In this document: positions 35,483 through 46,923 of the stretch, in pieces
Numbering within the stretch: position 1 is the first letter of the stretch
Layout: each line of letters starts with the position of its first letter
DNA from: Mesocentrotus franciscanus
Lineage: Eukaryota > Echinodermata > Echinoidea > Camarodonta > Strongylocentrotidae
NCBI GenBank assembly: GCA_037976565.1
Contig: CP137669.1
Location: forward strand, 40,760,912-40,824,911
Direction of reading: 5' to 3'
DNA: 64,000 nucleotides
Position numbers and translations under genes: made by a program
The notes under the pieces: model-generated
Databases searched by the model: none
Seen by the model: the letters and a program-made list of their open reading frames with translations, nothing else
Told to the model about the DNA's origin: nothing

Positions 35483-35856
35483 CAACAACAACAAGGAAGA
35501 GGAGAAGGAGGTTGAAGAAGAGGATGAGGAAAAAGACATATGCAAAAGAGTAAATAAAAGCTTTATACATACAGTTGTAGCTGTAATTTGAAACGTACAC
35601 TTCCATACTCACATATAATGTAAGTGCTAATGCATAGTAAGTTGCCATTATTTACCAAGCAAGGTCTCTCGAAATATGTTTTTGCCTGGTATCAATCTGA
35701 GATAGAATAGAACCATATATGGAATTTGGTACTTGGAATTATAATTCTAATTTTCCCCAAGGGTTGTAATAAACCTCCATTTTGATAATCAGTTACATGT
35801 CAAGCTAGGCATACATGTTTTGCATGCCCCATACTGTATCATGTATGAGTGGAATT

Positions 35857-36062
35857 AAGGCTTGTTCAGATATGGTGCACTAAGCCGCCACGAAAAGCCA
35901 CCACGTTTTTTTTAAACATGTAAATGAATGGAAACTGCACGTGAGAAAGGACTTACACGTTTTCACCAAGCTCTGTGTTATAAGATACAGAAGTGTTAAT
36001 AAGAGATTACACTTTACATCATCATTTAAAAAAAATGCAGCAGGTTTGTCTGAACGAGCCTT
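35857..36062. mobile_element. Short TIR element (AAGGCTTGTTCAGA ends)
   Basis: The left end aaggcttgttcaga and the right end tctgaacgagcctt are inverses with one mismatch. About 206 bp; no coding content. Confidence 0.6.
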
Positions 36063-36279
36063 TGGGCTCTTTATCATTGGAAGAAAAAAACCGTGAAGAG
36101 GTATAGTGAATCAACCAGTACAAACTACAAAAAAAAAAAAAAAAGCATAACATGGACACTACTCTTTGTGACATGGATTTTAACAATACCAATTCAAATA
36201 AGTTATTGAGAGCCAGAAGAATGTGGACTCATTTTTCTTTGACTTAACACCATTTTGGCTCTCATCATGCAATCTGTTA

Positions 36280-36362
36280 ACTCTATATTAATAATAACAT
36301 TGATAATAATAATCAAATTAATAATAATATTAATATTTGTAAAGCACTTATTACTTATTGGG
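36280..36362 (+). repeat. LINE/SINE 3'-tail-like fragment with AAT microsatellite
   Basis: An aataataat-rich run is followed by tatttgtaaagcacttatta, similar to the tails at 29985 and 41640. Confidence 0.35.
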
Positions 36363-36509
36363 AACCTACAAAAAACAAGCTATGCTTTCCAGTTGGTTCC
36401 TGTTTCATTTCATAATTTTGAACTTACTTTGTCAACAACAGCTGTATGTTCTTTATTGTGCAAACAATTGATATGAAATAGAATAAATTTGAATCACTCA
36501 ATCAATCAA

Positions 36510-36705
36510 TACTATTAAAGCTGTGTACTATTATTACCCGGCATTAGCCAAGCTACCCTGATATGGCACTCTGGCATTCAAGGAATGCCCATTTACATCA
36601 TCTGGGTGGAGAGTGGCAAATGTAGATGAATGCCTTGCCAAAGAACATAAGTGCCGTGGCGGAACTCGATCCACAGTCCGGTGGCGTATCCACTAGACAA
36701 CAAAC
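36510..36705 (-). mobile_element. tRNA-derived SINE, family S, antisense copy
   Basis: On the - strand: gtctagtggatacgccaccg, gactgtggatcgagttccgc, tttggcaaggcattcatcta, then catttgccactctccaccca. The order and wording match the + strand copies at 44330, 58295 and 62005. Internal deletions relative to those. Confidence 0.8.
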
Positions 36706-36924
36706 TCCTTATCTCTATTTATAGAGATACATGTAAGCTGAACGGTGACCAAAATATGCACAGATCAATAACCTGATCAGAAAGAATGCGGAAAGATAGG
36801 AATGAGGTAAAGGGCCAGTTTTATACAAGGTTTTTGATTATTGAAGGGAAACATTAAGTGTTAGAGTAGGATATAACTATCTTCCGAAAGCCCAAACTGG
36901 AGAGTTTTAACCTCTACAACTTAG

Positions 36925-36955
36925 TACTGGGTTAATGCCCTTCTGGATATTGGTC
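36925..36955. repeat. Hairpin repeat family H, right-arm fragment
   Basis: gggttaatgcccttctgg matches the right arm of full copies; no left arm was found nearby. Confidence 0.5.
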
Positions 36956-37164
36956 AATAGAAAGTGCCCATTTCAGAAGCTGCTCTAGATGCATTTTGTT
37001 TCCTTGATCACATTACACTCCGTACTTCTATGCGCTTAAATGAAACTGAACTATGACAAGTTGACAACATGTACAATTACTCAAAATTTACATGTAAATG
37101 AAGCGTTACAGAAGTAAATAGGGAATACTAAATATAAAACAGGAGAGGGCAAAGGATATGATTG

Positions 37165-37222
37165 CAGGGCCCTCAGGGAGAACAGTCTTAATACTGATGA
37201 GGCTACCCTGGGTATTGTTGTT
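37165..37222 (+). repeat. SINE family S, 3' segment only
   Basis: ggccctcagggagaacagtc, ttaatactgatgaggctacc, then ctgggta matches the end of the SINE at 44330-44605 almost base for base. Confidence 0.75.
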
Positions 37223-37389
37223 GTCATTAATATTCTTCTTATTATTATTATTGTTAAAAATATTTTTACATATTTTTTTATTATTAAGGTTAAAAGTAAT
37301 GGCAAAACACATTGGCAACCAAAATCTCTGTTTTTTTTCTTCACATTTCAGAGTTTTGCTTGCCGTTGCTAGGCAACTACCCATAAACT

Positions 37390-37690
37390 CATAAACATAA
37401 AAACCTGACTAAAAAAACCCACCTGCAAAGAGGTTTTTGAAACACTGGCCAAAACTTTTCTGGTTTTTGCAGTGTAAATGCTTGCTTTCAAAACACTGGT
37501 CAGTTAGTCCGGTTTTTGCTCATGTGACTCCCATCACGTTCTTCCGCACTATCGCATGCAAAGCAATGACAAGTCACGCATGGGTACTACTTTAATACTC
37601 AAAAACCTTAATGATTCAATGGCAGGCAAGCGCTGACAATGTTATACATGTTTTTTTACAAATTGGGTTTTTGCAGTGTTAATGAGCCTA
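37390..37690. repeat. Decayed repeat with TTTTTGCAGTGTAAATG blocks
   Basis: ggtttttgcagtgtaaatg and gggtttttgcagtgttaatg occur 200 bp apart in the same sense, flanking cacgcatgggtactac. The block gatttttgcagtgtaaatg also occurs at about 17230, next to the 2.2-kb element. Confidence 0.4.
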
Positions 37691-37805
37691 TATTAGTCGT
37701 TAATTCTCATGATGGGGAGCATTAGATAATTAGGATTTCATCTAAACTCCTCAGCTTCCTATATTGATTTGTAGACCTAATTATTTATATTGGTCTAATG
37801 CAGTA

Positions 37806-37892
37806 GATATCATCTGTTTGGACGCAGAAGGGCGTTAGATATATGTAAAAGATATGAGTTAGTGCCCTTCTGGCTCCAAACAGACAATATTT
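37806..37892. repeat. Hairpin repeat family H, full copy
   Basis: The left arm (atctgtttggacgcagaagg, then gcgtta) pairs with the right arm (tagtgcccttctggctccaa, then acagac) around a loop of about 25 nt. It lies about 100 bp before the acceptor of exon 4. Confidence 0.82.
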
Positions 37893-37993
37893 TCTTAATA
37901 TGAAAGATAAATCCTGCATGGAGAAAGATTGTTGTCTTAATGTCTTTACCCACTTGTAATATTAACATCTTTGTTCACACATTTATCTTTCAG

Positions 37994-38073
37994 CAATGGT
38001 GTGAAACTTTGCTAAAAATAGCCCACAACAGATCCGCACAGAACCCTTCACAAGCCAAGCTACTCCAAAAAAT
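37994..38073 (+). CDS. PLCB4: PLC-beta exon 4 (PH helix to EF-hand junction)
   Basis: This exon has 80 nt, starting in phase 0 and ending with two bases of a codon. The acceptor is tatctttcag; the donor is AAT|gtaagt. The peptide begins QWCETLLKIAHN, the last helix of the PH domain, and runs through QAKLLQK toward the first EF hand. The split codon AT+G makes Met with exon 5, giving LLQK-M-YTKI, which fits the family pattern of L-K-YTKL. The intron before it is 12.3 kb. Confidence 0.9.
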
Positions 38074-38792
38074 GTAAGTGCCCTCTTTTTAATTGATTGA
38101 TAGAAATTCCCTTGTTTTCACAGAATGTGTGAAATGTCATGGATGTCATTTTCGATTGATGCAATTTGTTGCAATTAGTGATAATAATCGTGGCTTCTTA
38201 AAGCACTGATGTCTATCATGATTTGATGGTCTTTGAATTATTCCATTTAATCGAATTTGATGTTTCTTGCTTTGTTCACCAAGGTTATAATGTAAATTAG
38301 GAATCCTAGAGTACATGTTTAAAATGCAAACCTGAAATGTTCATGATTTGTAATAAATGAAGGTACATATTGTTTGCTGGGTCTGATTTTGTAGCAAATT
38401 CATTCATGTCAAAGGAACAGAAAATTTCATTTACTCCTTTCCTTTCCTGTTCCTCCATCTTCATACTGTACCTGATAAGTGTGAGTTTTCTGATAAATGT
38501 TATCGTTTTTCTGCTTCATAGTGAACTTGGTCTTTGTACTCTATTGTAGCATGTGAAATTTCACTTGCATTTCTCTGTTAATGTTTGAAATCCCATAATG
38601 AGGACACGCCTTACTACTTTCTCTTAATCATTTTCTCTTTTATATTTTAATGACATCCTGTATTAATTGGATGCTTTCGCTTGTAGCGTAGTACACAGGA
38701 GCAATAACATCATCTACATGTATACACCAGCTTTACAATCTCAATTGAAGTAGGTTTCCATTGCTGACAAACTTCCTCTAATACTTCTCATA

Positions 38793-38883
38793 AGGCCTGT
38801 CTTCATCAGACCGAAGTTGCAAAAAATCAGGCTAGTTTAAATAGTGGGTTATTTTGCAACTTCGGTCTGATGAAGACAGGCCT
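38793..38883. mobile_element. Short hairpin element, family B
   Basis: An almost perfect inverted repeat: aggcctgtcttcatcagacc plus gaagttgcaaaa on the left, and the exact inverse on the right, around a short AT-rich centre with tagtttaaatagtgggtta. The ends match the 387-bp element at 3428-3814, so this is probably a deletion derivative of the same family. Confidence 0.82.
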
Positions 38884-38932
38884 CATGAAGCAATTTATAA
38901 TCTGATTGGTTTCAACCAGAAACTGATAGTCT

Positions 38933-39309
38933 GTTCAGACTGAAGGAATTTAAAGCAAACTTTTATAAAGAGATGCATAAAGGATCATCGTTTAGCGAAA
39001 GGAGCTTACATACTAGAAATTCAGTAGAACACAACGTCGTATAAAGAAAGAAAGATAAAATGACATGATATACATGTAGGTGGCCGATCATCAGACTGTG
39101 TACACTCATGATATTGCCCTTTATACCCAGTTATATCATTTTCGTATGATACAACGTTCAGACTAAAGCAGGATTGATGCTGATTCTTTATTGAGTTTTT
39201 GAAACAATGCTGAAACAAGCGTTTTGTTCCACGTTTCGTTATACAACTTTCAGACGGGGGGATTACTTACTTATCGTATAGCTATACAATGTAATTGGGT
39301 AGTCTGAAC
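38933..39309 (+). mobile_element. Family D element, full copy
   Basis: The TIRs gttcagact and agtctgaac are perfect 9-bp inverses. The interior order is cgtttagcgaaaggagctta, gtatgatacaacgttcagac, gattctttattgagtttttg and gctatacaatgtaat, as at 19670. Confidence 0.78.
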
Positions 39310-41635
39310 ACAGTAAGAGGCAACATAGTTTTGTTTGTGCATGTGCTGAGAAAGTTTACATTAAACCTCCTGCTGTAGTGTTTATATAGTCAGTAGTGAA
39401 ATGAAATTATTATTAAAGTAAAGTGGTTATTGACCTTTGAGATGTGTGAGTGAGTAGAACTCTGAAATATACAAAAGAGCATACTTAAAGGAATAATCCA
39501 GTTCACCAATAAGTTGCTTTCAATCAGAGCATGAACGTTAGAGAAATAGTAAGGAAATTGCTCAACTTTGAAATTATGACAGTTTCAAATTTTGTAATGA
39601 TATGAAGATAGCAGAGACATACTGTCAACCAGGACAGTGATGTCATGCCTGACTTCACTAATTGTCAGGTGTGTATACCAGCTGAAACACACAAAATGGA
39701 AGTATGTACATGTAATTAAATTTAGTATATGGGCCTAAGGCCAATGTGGTTGTATGCAGAACCCTATTAAGTAACATGTAGATTTGCACGTTAATCTCTT
39801 CAAGTGAATGATGTATTCTGCTTGAGAAGATCTGATGTTGTTTTTTATCTCTCGTTCATTTGTAATGGGTTCATCCAGAGCTTGGTATAAAACTTATTTA
39901 AAAAAGATAAATGAGTTTGTTATCATTTTAATTTAATAATATTAGAACGTTGACAATGACATGATATGTGTCCATTCTGTATCAAAGTGGTCATATGTTC
40001 TGATTAATTACCCTCTAAATTGTACTTTATGCACTCTCCGATGCCCTGATGCATCTCAATTTCAATCTTCTCTTGATAATGTTGGGTCTGAATATAGATC
40101 ACTTTGTACTTAAGTGTACATGTTACCTACCAGCAATTGTATGCTTTCACCAAGAAAGCTGCTTGTTGCTTCCAATTTTCTCACTAGTTATCCAATGTAC
40201 AATACTATAGTGCATTTATTATAGTAGGCACATCACTGCAACTGATATACATACATGCAGTATATATCTACAGTGTATGTCTATGGGTGTGTTTCATAAT
40301 AATGCTTTTGATTATTCATGTTCAATACTTGAAAGTATTACATTAACATGTTTCATGATGTACATGACCCATATAAATATTAGTGTGATATCGTGTCAGT
40401 GACAGTGTACATATACACAAAATTAGAAAGAGGTATTTGTTTTTTAATTCTTCAGTTGTTATTATTCTGTTGTGACCTTTAATCTCTGAATGGCTGAATA
40501 GAGTTTTCATAACATGTTTCTGATTTATGTTGATGGTTAGAGGGAGATGACCCTGATACAGAAACAAGTTCAACCTTTGAAGTTTGCTTCTTGATTTATT
40601 CATGATTTCTGCTCATCTTTAAAACATAAGATTGTCATACTATATCAGATTTCTCCATCTGAGTTTCTCAGAATCCCCCATTCTCGACTTTGGTCCTATC
40701 ATTGTAAATAATGGATTTCATTGCTCCCCTGTGGCATATGCTAAATATCACTTGAAAGATGAGGAATGGCTATTCTTAGCTACATCATATTATCTTTCTC
40801 TTGAATTGAAACAATTTATTTTGTACATATATAGAAGAAGAAAAAAAATTGATGTCAAATGATCAAGAATATGAAAATATACCATTTTAACATACATGTA
40901 GAGCTACTTGCAGTTGTATCTATGAAGGCTGCCTTATTACGTCCCTAACGACATGTAGACACACCCATGTTTTGCAGGTACATGTATTTGTTATAGTGGA
41001 AGTTATTGTATTCCAGTGGCCTGAATGCAGATTGTATTTGTTGCTATGCCAGACAAATCTATAACATGCATTTGGTGTTGTCAAAAACACCTTTTTTCTG
41101 GAATAAATGATGAGAATGACCTGGATGAAATATAGGTCTGTATCCCCACACACGTGGAGATGTGCCTCTTCAAGGACATGATATTTATGTTATGATTTCA
41201 AAACAGTTTAGTGTTATTGTATTGTAGATCTGATAAAGATGCGTTATATTTAGGATTGAGCCTCATTAGAATTGATAACGATTGGTGATGAAATAGAAGG
41301 TGATTACATGTACATATACACACCAAGGGTGAGAGAATATTAGGTCAAGTGCTTGCTACTCAATGATTTGAAGCTACTTGTAGCACTGGTAGCTACTTGT
41401 CTGCAGACGCAAACCGTAGGGTTAGTATTCTTAGGATCTTTAAGCAAGTTCAAGCAAAGTAAAATGATTGAAGGTGTTGAAGGCAGATATAGTCCTCTCT
41501 TGATGCGTTGTTTTTATGCCCTTTTTCACAGTGGTGCCAAACATGATGCAAAAATCAATATATTTTTGAATTTCATTTTTGTAAAGAAATATTTCCCTAA
41601 GGTTGTGTTTCCTGGATTATTTTGCTATAATAAAT
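39310..41635. other. Intron sequence, mostly nothing recognised
   Basis: It includes a possible dispersed-repeat head at 39489 (aaaggaataatccagttcac) and a few tacatgta strings. No exon or RNA gene. Confidence 0.4.
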
Positions 41636-41695
41636 AATAATACATTATATTTATAAAGCGCTTGATACTAATGTTTCTAAGCGCAAGAAAAAGAA
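41636..41695 (+). repeat. LINE/SINE 3'-tail-like fragment
   Basis: aataatacattatatttata then aagcgcttgatac matches the tail of the LINE near 29985 (ttataaagcgcttaccacc). Confidence 0.45.
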
Positions 41696-42829
41696 GAAAG
41701 GAAAAGGAAGGAAAAGTAAGAAATACCAAAGAAACATGTTAAAACTATTGAATTACAAGTAAACGGCAAAGAAGAATATGACATTAGACAAAATAATGAC
41801 TGCATCAGAATTAAACCAGATATGGACTCAGAATTATAATACGAAACGTGACTTACAATAAACTGATGTATAAATTATTTTATTCAATATTATAATTATG
41901 CATATGAAAATACTGTAAAATCTGTAGTGCCGACTTAATTTCATGTCTTATTGAATGTTGAAAAGCTTCAAACAAAACCAAAGAATCAGAAAGGATGGCT
42001 ATGATGTTTGTTAGACCAGTCACATCTCTAATGAAGGACATGAAAGCCTGATTTGTGTTGCATATGTCTGTGGAGCTGACATAATGAAACTTGACGACGC
42101 AGTTTAGCAATCAACCAATATTAATGGTAAACATGATTTGACATGGTAAAACATGATTTTGATGGCATAGTAGACATTTTTTTCTTTCTGACAATTCTAC
42201 AAGTACTGCAAATTTTGGCAATTTTGTATGGATGCATCAAAGTTTACTTAGATTTAGAATGAAAAAGAAAATTGCATCATTTCTGCAAGGGATTATTAGT
42301 TCAATGTCAATTTTTAATTGTTTTAAAAATATATAGAAATAATTTTTTAATTTTTAATTTTCATGACATCTAGAGCTCTGAGAGCATTCAATTTCAAATT
42401 ATTTGATTTGGATATTGATTGAGTCTTGGAATAAAGATTCTGCTTTGCTGAATTATGTTTTGAGGCAGTTTACTTGTGTGGAAAGATGTATTAATTGATA
42501 GAGAGTGGTCAATGCTGAGTTGCTGACAAACTAGATGAATACTAGCTGACTGATCACTATGAGAAATGGAAACAGACAGGGCAATACGGGTGATCACACA
42601 GATGAAACCGTGCTTGTCAGATAACATTAGACTGCATGCATGCAGCTGCTTTTAATAGTGTATATATATATATGCATGAATATATCCATGTACAAGTATG
42701 TAAGAAGCCAGATACAGGGAAGAAGACAGGAGTTTATCTCCTCTCATCCATTCCCCTTGTATCCTTTCCTCCAATCTAATGTATCTGTGTAAGATAGATA
42801 GATGTGTGCATGCTTGGCTTCTCCTCTCC
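41696..42829. other. Intron sequence, nothing recognised
   Basis: AT-rich sequence with an (AT)n run near 42661. The frames at 41880-42627 lack motifs. Confidence 0.4.
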
Positions 42830-42963
42830 CATCCCTTCCCTCTCCCTTCCCCCTCCCTTCCCCCTCCCTTCCCCTCCCTTCCCCTCCCTTCCCCCTCCCT
42901 TCCCCTCCCTTCCCCTCCCTTCCCCTCCCTTCCCCTCCCTTCCCCTCCCTTCCCCCTCCTTTC
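42830..42963. repeat. CCCTTCCCCT decamer minisatellite
   Basis: About 13 copies of a 10- to 11-bp unit (cccttcccct or cccttccccct). Strictly pyrimidine on the + strand. The six overlapping Pro/Ser/Leu- or Gly/Glu/Arg-rich frames are artefacts. Confidence 0.95.
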
Positions 42964-43150
42964 CCACTGGTCCTGTTCCCTCTCCCATCCAATCTTTAGT
43001 AGATGGATGCTGGCTCATCAATCTTTGGAAGATAGAAGTGTAAATTGAAGGGGAAACAAATGATGAGATAGTTTGTTAGCTATATTTATTGTTCATGTCA
43101 TGCTCTTGCACAGTTTGTTATATTTTTACATACATGTATGTACATAGTTG

Positions 43151-43235
43151 TATATAGTCTGTTTGGTGCCAGAATGGCGTTAACTCATGCAGTTTTGCAC
43201 AGAGTTAATGCCGTCTGGCTCTAAACATACAATAT
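43151..43235. repeat. Hairpin repeat family H, full copy
   Basis: The left arm (agtctgtttggtgccagaat, then ggcgttaactc) pairs with the right arm (gagttaatgccgtctggctc, then taaacatac) around a loop with atgcagttttgcacag. Confidence 0.8.
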
Positions 43236-44329
43236 TTTACTACTGTTGAGACAGAGTAGGCCTTAATGCAGCCAGCGTGGTTTGATTGTGGTATAACATT
43301 ATAATGACCCAGTATGTTCCCTTGACCACAGCCTAAATACACACTGGGTATGGTCTTTTGGTCTTCAACAGGGTAAGGGTATATGACCAGCATATTTGAA
43401 TGTCATTGATAAAGTATTACAGGTTCTTGGAAAGATTTAAACTCAAGATGTACTGTATGTAGGAAATGTCCCTGTAAAAGTAGCTATCAGATAATAGAAA
43501 GTACATGAAGGTAGATCAACCAACATTGAAATGAAAGGCTCAGCTAGTGATACAATCTTCACCTGCCAAGCAAGCATTCAAATTATGGTGTGGGGATTGG
43601 GGGATGGCCTGCTGGTCATGATTTTCAGTGGTTATTTAAACATTGTGTGATTTTAGTTGCTATTTGAGGAGATTTTGTTTTTATACAAAAATGACAGACA
43701 GCTTCTTACAATCTACTTAAGTGGTAAAGGAATATGCAGAATGTCTATTTCAATCAGAAGTTTAAGAGAATTCCAAGACAGAATTAATGTAATCCAGCAA
43801 CAGTGCAATTCTATATATATATATATATTCTTCATATACCAATCTCTTTGCATCTTCATTTTGGAGCAATTGTGGTGTGTTGATTAGATATGCGCTCCTG
43901 GACTTAGTTCTCTAGTTACATGGTGTATGCATGTGCATATTGGTAACCCAATATTGTAGCAATCACTAAGAAATTGTTCAAATGAAGATTTTTTGCCATG
44001 ACCTATAGATGCTTGTATTTATTTTCAGGAGTCAAGACTAGAGATTCCAAACCTCAGTCCCCTTTGCAGTATACATTCAACAATCTGAGATAATAGAATA
44101 CACAAGTTTGCCAGTATAACCTGATACAGAGTTTCTATCTTCTGTTTGAAAGATAACTCAAGTTTAATAATAACAATCCAAACCTTTGATAAATCTTTAT
44201 GCCTTCTTTGATTGTGCCTGAAATTACCAGCTCCATATCATCAGTAGATAACACAATTTGACCCTCACCTTTCCAACCTACCTTACAAAATGCCAATTGA
44301 ATTGAGTTGTGAAATTGGTAGAAACGTAG

Positions 44330-44605
44330 ACGTATTTTGGTCTAGTGAATATGTCACTGGACTGTGAATCATATGGTTTGCGGGTCGAGTCCCACTGCGG
44401 CACTACTGGCAAGATATTAATCTACATTTGCCACACTCCACCCAAGTGTAGTAAATGGGTACCTGGTAGGAAGAAACTCCTTGAATGCTTGAGGGCCTTA
44501 TGGTACATGTAGCTCGGCTATTAAAAGCCGGGGTAGTAATACGGTTGCATGGCCCTCAGGGAGAACAGTATTAATACTGATGAGGCTAGCCTGGGTAAAC
44601 AAGAC
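44330..44605 (+). mobile_element. tRNA-derived SINE, family S, most complete copy
   Basis: An A-box-like tggtctagtgaatatgtcac is followed 30 bp later by a B-box-like ggtcgagtcccac. Then come gcaagatattaatctacatt, tgccacactccacccaa, a linker and the end ggccctcagggagaacagta, then ttaatactgatgaggctagc with an ATT-rich tail. Shared with the copies at 36510, 37165, 58295 and 62005. Confidence 0.85.
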
Positions 44606-44947
44606 ATATTATTATTACTGTTGTTGTTTTTGTTGTTATTATGAAATGTAGTGCAGTGTAGATCACATCAATAATCTTTGTTTTTCCCCTTTGACCAGAA
44701 TATTGCAATATCCTTAAAATCATCTAAAATTATTTGATAGTTTATTTCAAGATTATCCAAAAACCTAAGTAAATACTTGATATTTTGTGATGTCTTTTCT
44801 TATGTTTTTTTTTAATGGTTTATACTCATGATGAGGGATAGGGAATGAGGAAATAGCACTATAAGATGAATTTTGAGAAGAATGTGAATATCTTGAATTC
44901 ATGAAGTGTTGAAATATAATGTTGTCCTTTTATCATCTCTTTAACAG

Positions 44948-45001
44948 GTACACCAAGATAACCATCATGGTAAACAGAGATGGCCACATTCCAGTCAAAA
45001 A
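44948..45001 (+). CDS. PLCB4: PLC-beta exon 5 (EF-hand 1)
   Basis: This exon has 54 nt, with one base completing the previous codon and two bases left over (AA). The acceptor is ctctttaacag; the donor is AAA|gtgagt. The peptide YTKITIMVNRDGHIPVK is the first EF-hand-like unit of PLC-beta, where relatives have YTKLKLQVN-DG-IPVKN. The Asp and Gly of the loop are present, but the loop is degenerate, as is usual in this family, so calcium binding here is not implied. Confidence 0.92.
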
Positions 45002-45425
45002 GTGAGTTTCTTGTCATGTGTCCTCCATGTACTCTGTGTGTCAGGTGACTAATGCCTGTTGTGCAGACAGAAGATGTCAGTTTGATTATCTTATTAAAAC
45101 CCATGAAGGCAATGAACTCAGTCTCGAGTACGCCATGTTTACAGTACCTTATATTCAGCAAACATTCAACAAATTATTAAATTAAAATATGTAATTATCT
45201 GCAAATTTTTGCCCTTTTCTAGGAATATTTTGCTCACTATTTCAGTGTTATTAATCTGCTCTTAACTTTGTGCAGTGATGTTGGAGAGAGTTGTGGATTT
45301 CAAATGATAATTCCCCCCTTATGGTATGTCATTGTCATGACAGCACTTCCACAATGTGTCAACATTTCCTCATACAGGTCACACAGTCATACTAACATTC
45401 AGTTTTCCTATCTCTCTCCTGCTAG

Positions 45426-45513
45426 CATCCGTAAAATGTTTTCGTCATCAAGTAATTCAGACAGGAAGAAAGTTGAGACAGCTTTACAGGTGGCAGGGGT
45501 TCATAGTGGCAAG
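45426..45513 (+). CDS. PLCB4: PLC-beta exon 6 (EF-hand region)
   Basis: This exon has 88 nt. The first base completes an Asn codon with exon 5, and the exon ends in phase 0 at AAG|gtatgt. The acceptor is ctcctgctag. The peptide IRKMFSSSSNSDRKKVETAL then QVAGVHSGK matches the PLC-beta segment (R-F-S-D-KKVETAL-A-GL). Only 424 bp separate it from exon 5. Confidence 0.93.
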
Positions 45514-45587
45514 GTATGTTTCTATCAACCATTAAAGGCTCGCATAATGAATCAATAAAAGAACAATTTTGAAGACCAAACTACCAT

Positions 45588-45660
45588 CTTTCTGAAGCCA
45601 CAGGGTATGAATTCTGTGTAAAATGGTGTAATACCCATGTGGCTCAAAACAGACATTATC
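45588..45660. repeat. Hairpin repeat family H, diverged copy
   Basis: The left arm tctgaagccacagggtat pairs with the right arm atacccatgtggctcaaaac (then agacatta). The loop gaattctgtgtaaaatggt matches the loops of the 8.3-kb and 51.4-kb copies. Confidence 0.6.
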
Positions 45661-45972
45661 AATATTACATATTTTCTGCAATTACATGTACAATAAACAA
45701 ATTAATTTAGTATTTGCTAGTAACATTGACATCCAATACATTGCTTTTTGTTTTCTTTTTTTGTTTTCTTTTTTTCTCCACTACATTGCTTTTAAGTGGT
45801 ATTGTTTCCTATTTTTTTTTTAATTATCAATTCTTCGTGCAGTAACAGGTACTGTGTCAGTGCTTTATTATTCTAAATTTGGCAAGTGTATTCTTTCTTG
45901 GAAATAAAAACATTAAAAAAAAGTCCTTTACTTGTATCATGTGCATCAGCCTTAGGGATGTAACTGCAAAGT

Positions 45973-46076
45973 GAAAAGGTTTTTACTAGGAGCTACATCT
46001 TCATGGAAGTTAGGAGGGATAAATGAAAAGGTTTTTACTAGGAGCTACATCTTCATGGAAGTTAGGAGGGATAAAT
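45973..46076. repeat. Perfect 52-bp tandem duplication
   Basis: The unit gaaaaggtttttactaggag through gaagttaggagggataaat occurs twice with no mismatch. It is immediately followed by a family H arm. Confidence 0.97.
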
Positions 46077-46108
46077 CATCTGTTTGGAGCTAGAAGGGCA
46101 TTATATGC
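46077..46108. repeat. Hairpin repeat family H, left-arm fragment
   Basis: catctgtttggagctagaag then ggcatta matches the left arm of full copies. The right arm is missing; a family A element begins 36 bp later. Confidence 0.6.
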
Positions 46109-46143
46109 ATAAAGCTTTGTGTTTTTTCTTAGTATTTTTTGTT

Positions 46144-46362
46144 TCTAAATATATTACTCATTGCAGATGTAGAATAATAAATAATATCGCTAGTGATATT
46201 CGTTTGTCTCGCAATGTATGGTCAATAAGGGATCTAAAAGATCATGACGTTTCGTGCCCGCTGCAACACTTCGTCAGGTGATAAAATCTAATGTGATCTT
46301 TTAGATCCCTTATTGACCATACATTGCGAGACAAACGAATATCACTACGGATATTATTTTAG
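46144..46362. mobile_element. Palindromic miniature element, family A, copy 2
   Basis: The arms match copy 1 at 310-494: tatcgctagtgatattcgtt on the left and its inverse on the right, each with tctcgcaatg and ggtcaataagg. The centre differs: gatcttttagatccc arms surround a spacer with acgtttcgtgcccgctgcaa and cttcgtcaggtg. The right arm has one change (actacggatatt for actagcgatatt). Confidence 0.75.
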
Positions 46363-46923
46363 ATTTTTTGTTTTGTTTTATTATAGTATATTTCTTTTGT
46401 AATTCTATATTTATAATAGGTATTATTATTAAAGGTAATACAAAGTTTTGGGAATTTTTGAAATTGGATGGATAGTAATTCTTTAAATTTTTGATATATT
46501 TGGATGCCCCTGTGGATGTATTATAAGCACTAAAAAATTAGCCCCTAAAACACTTCTGCTTTCGAGCAAATTGAATAATCAGAATTTACCGGTGCTCCCG
46601 GTAAATTTCAAATATTTCAAATAGCGCCTAAGACCATTCCATAGTAGCTACGACCATGAAAATCTCAGAATACGCAGTTCTGATATATAATTTTTAAACA
46701 GGAATAGAAAATCGGTCGATTGTAGTCAAGAAACATTGTTTTAAAGCTAAAGTAATATCAGTCTTGAGAGGGCGCTATACAACATGAAGCGTTTATTATT
46801 TAAAATTTCATCACTTTAGACTCGATTTCAACTGCAACAACGATCAGTGAATATTGTGAAATCGCATATGCTTCCAATATGTTTATTTGAACCAAATTCA
46901 TGACCCCATACCAAAACTTTGTA

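Noticed and set aside
35186..35648. Overlapping poly-Leu, poly-Pro and poly-Gly frames
   Set aside because: Products of the GGA array in all frames.
42744..43048. Six overlapping Gly/Glu/Arg- or Pro/Ser-rich frames
   Set aside because: Products of the CCCTTCCCCT minisatellite.
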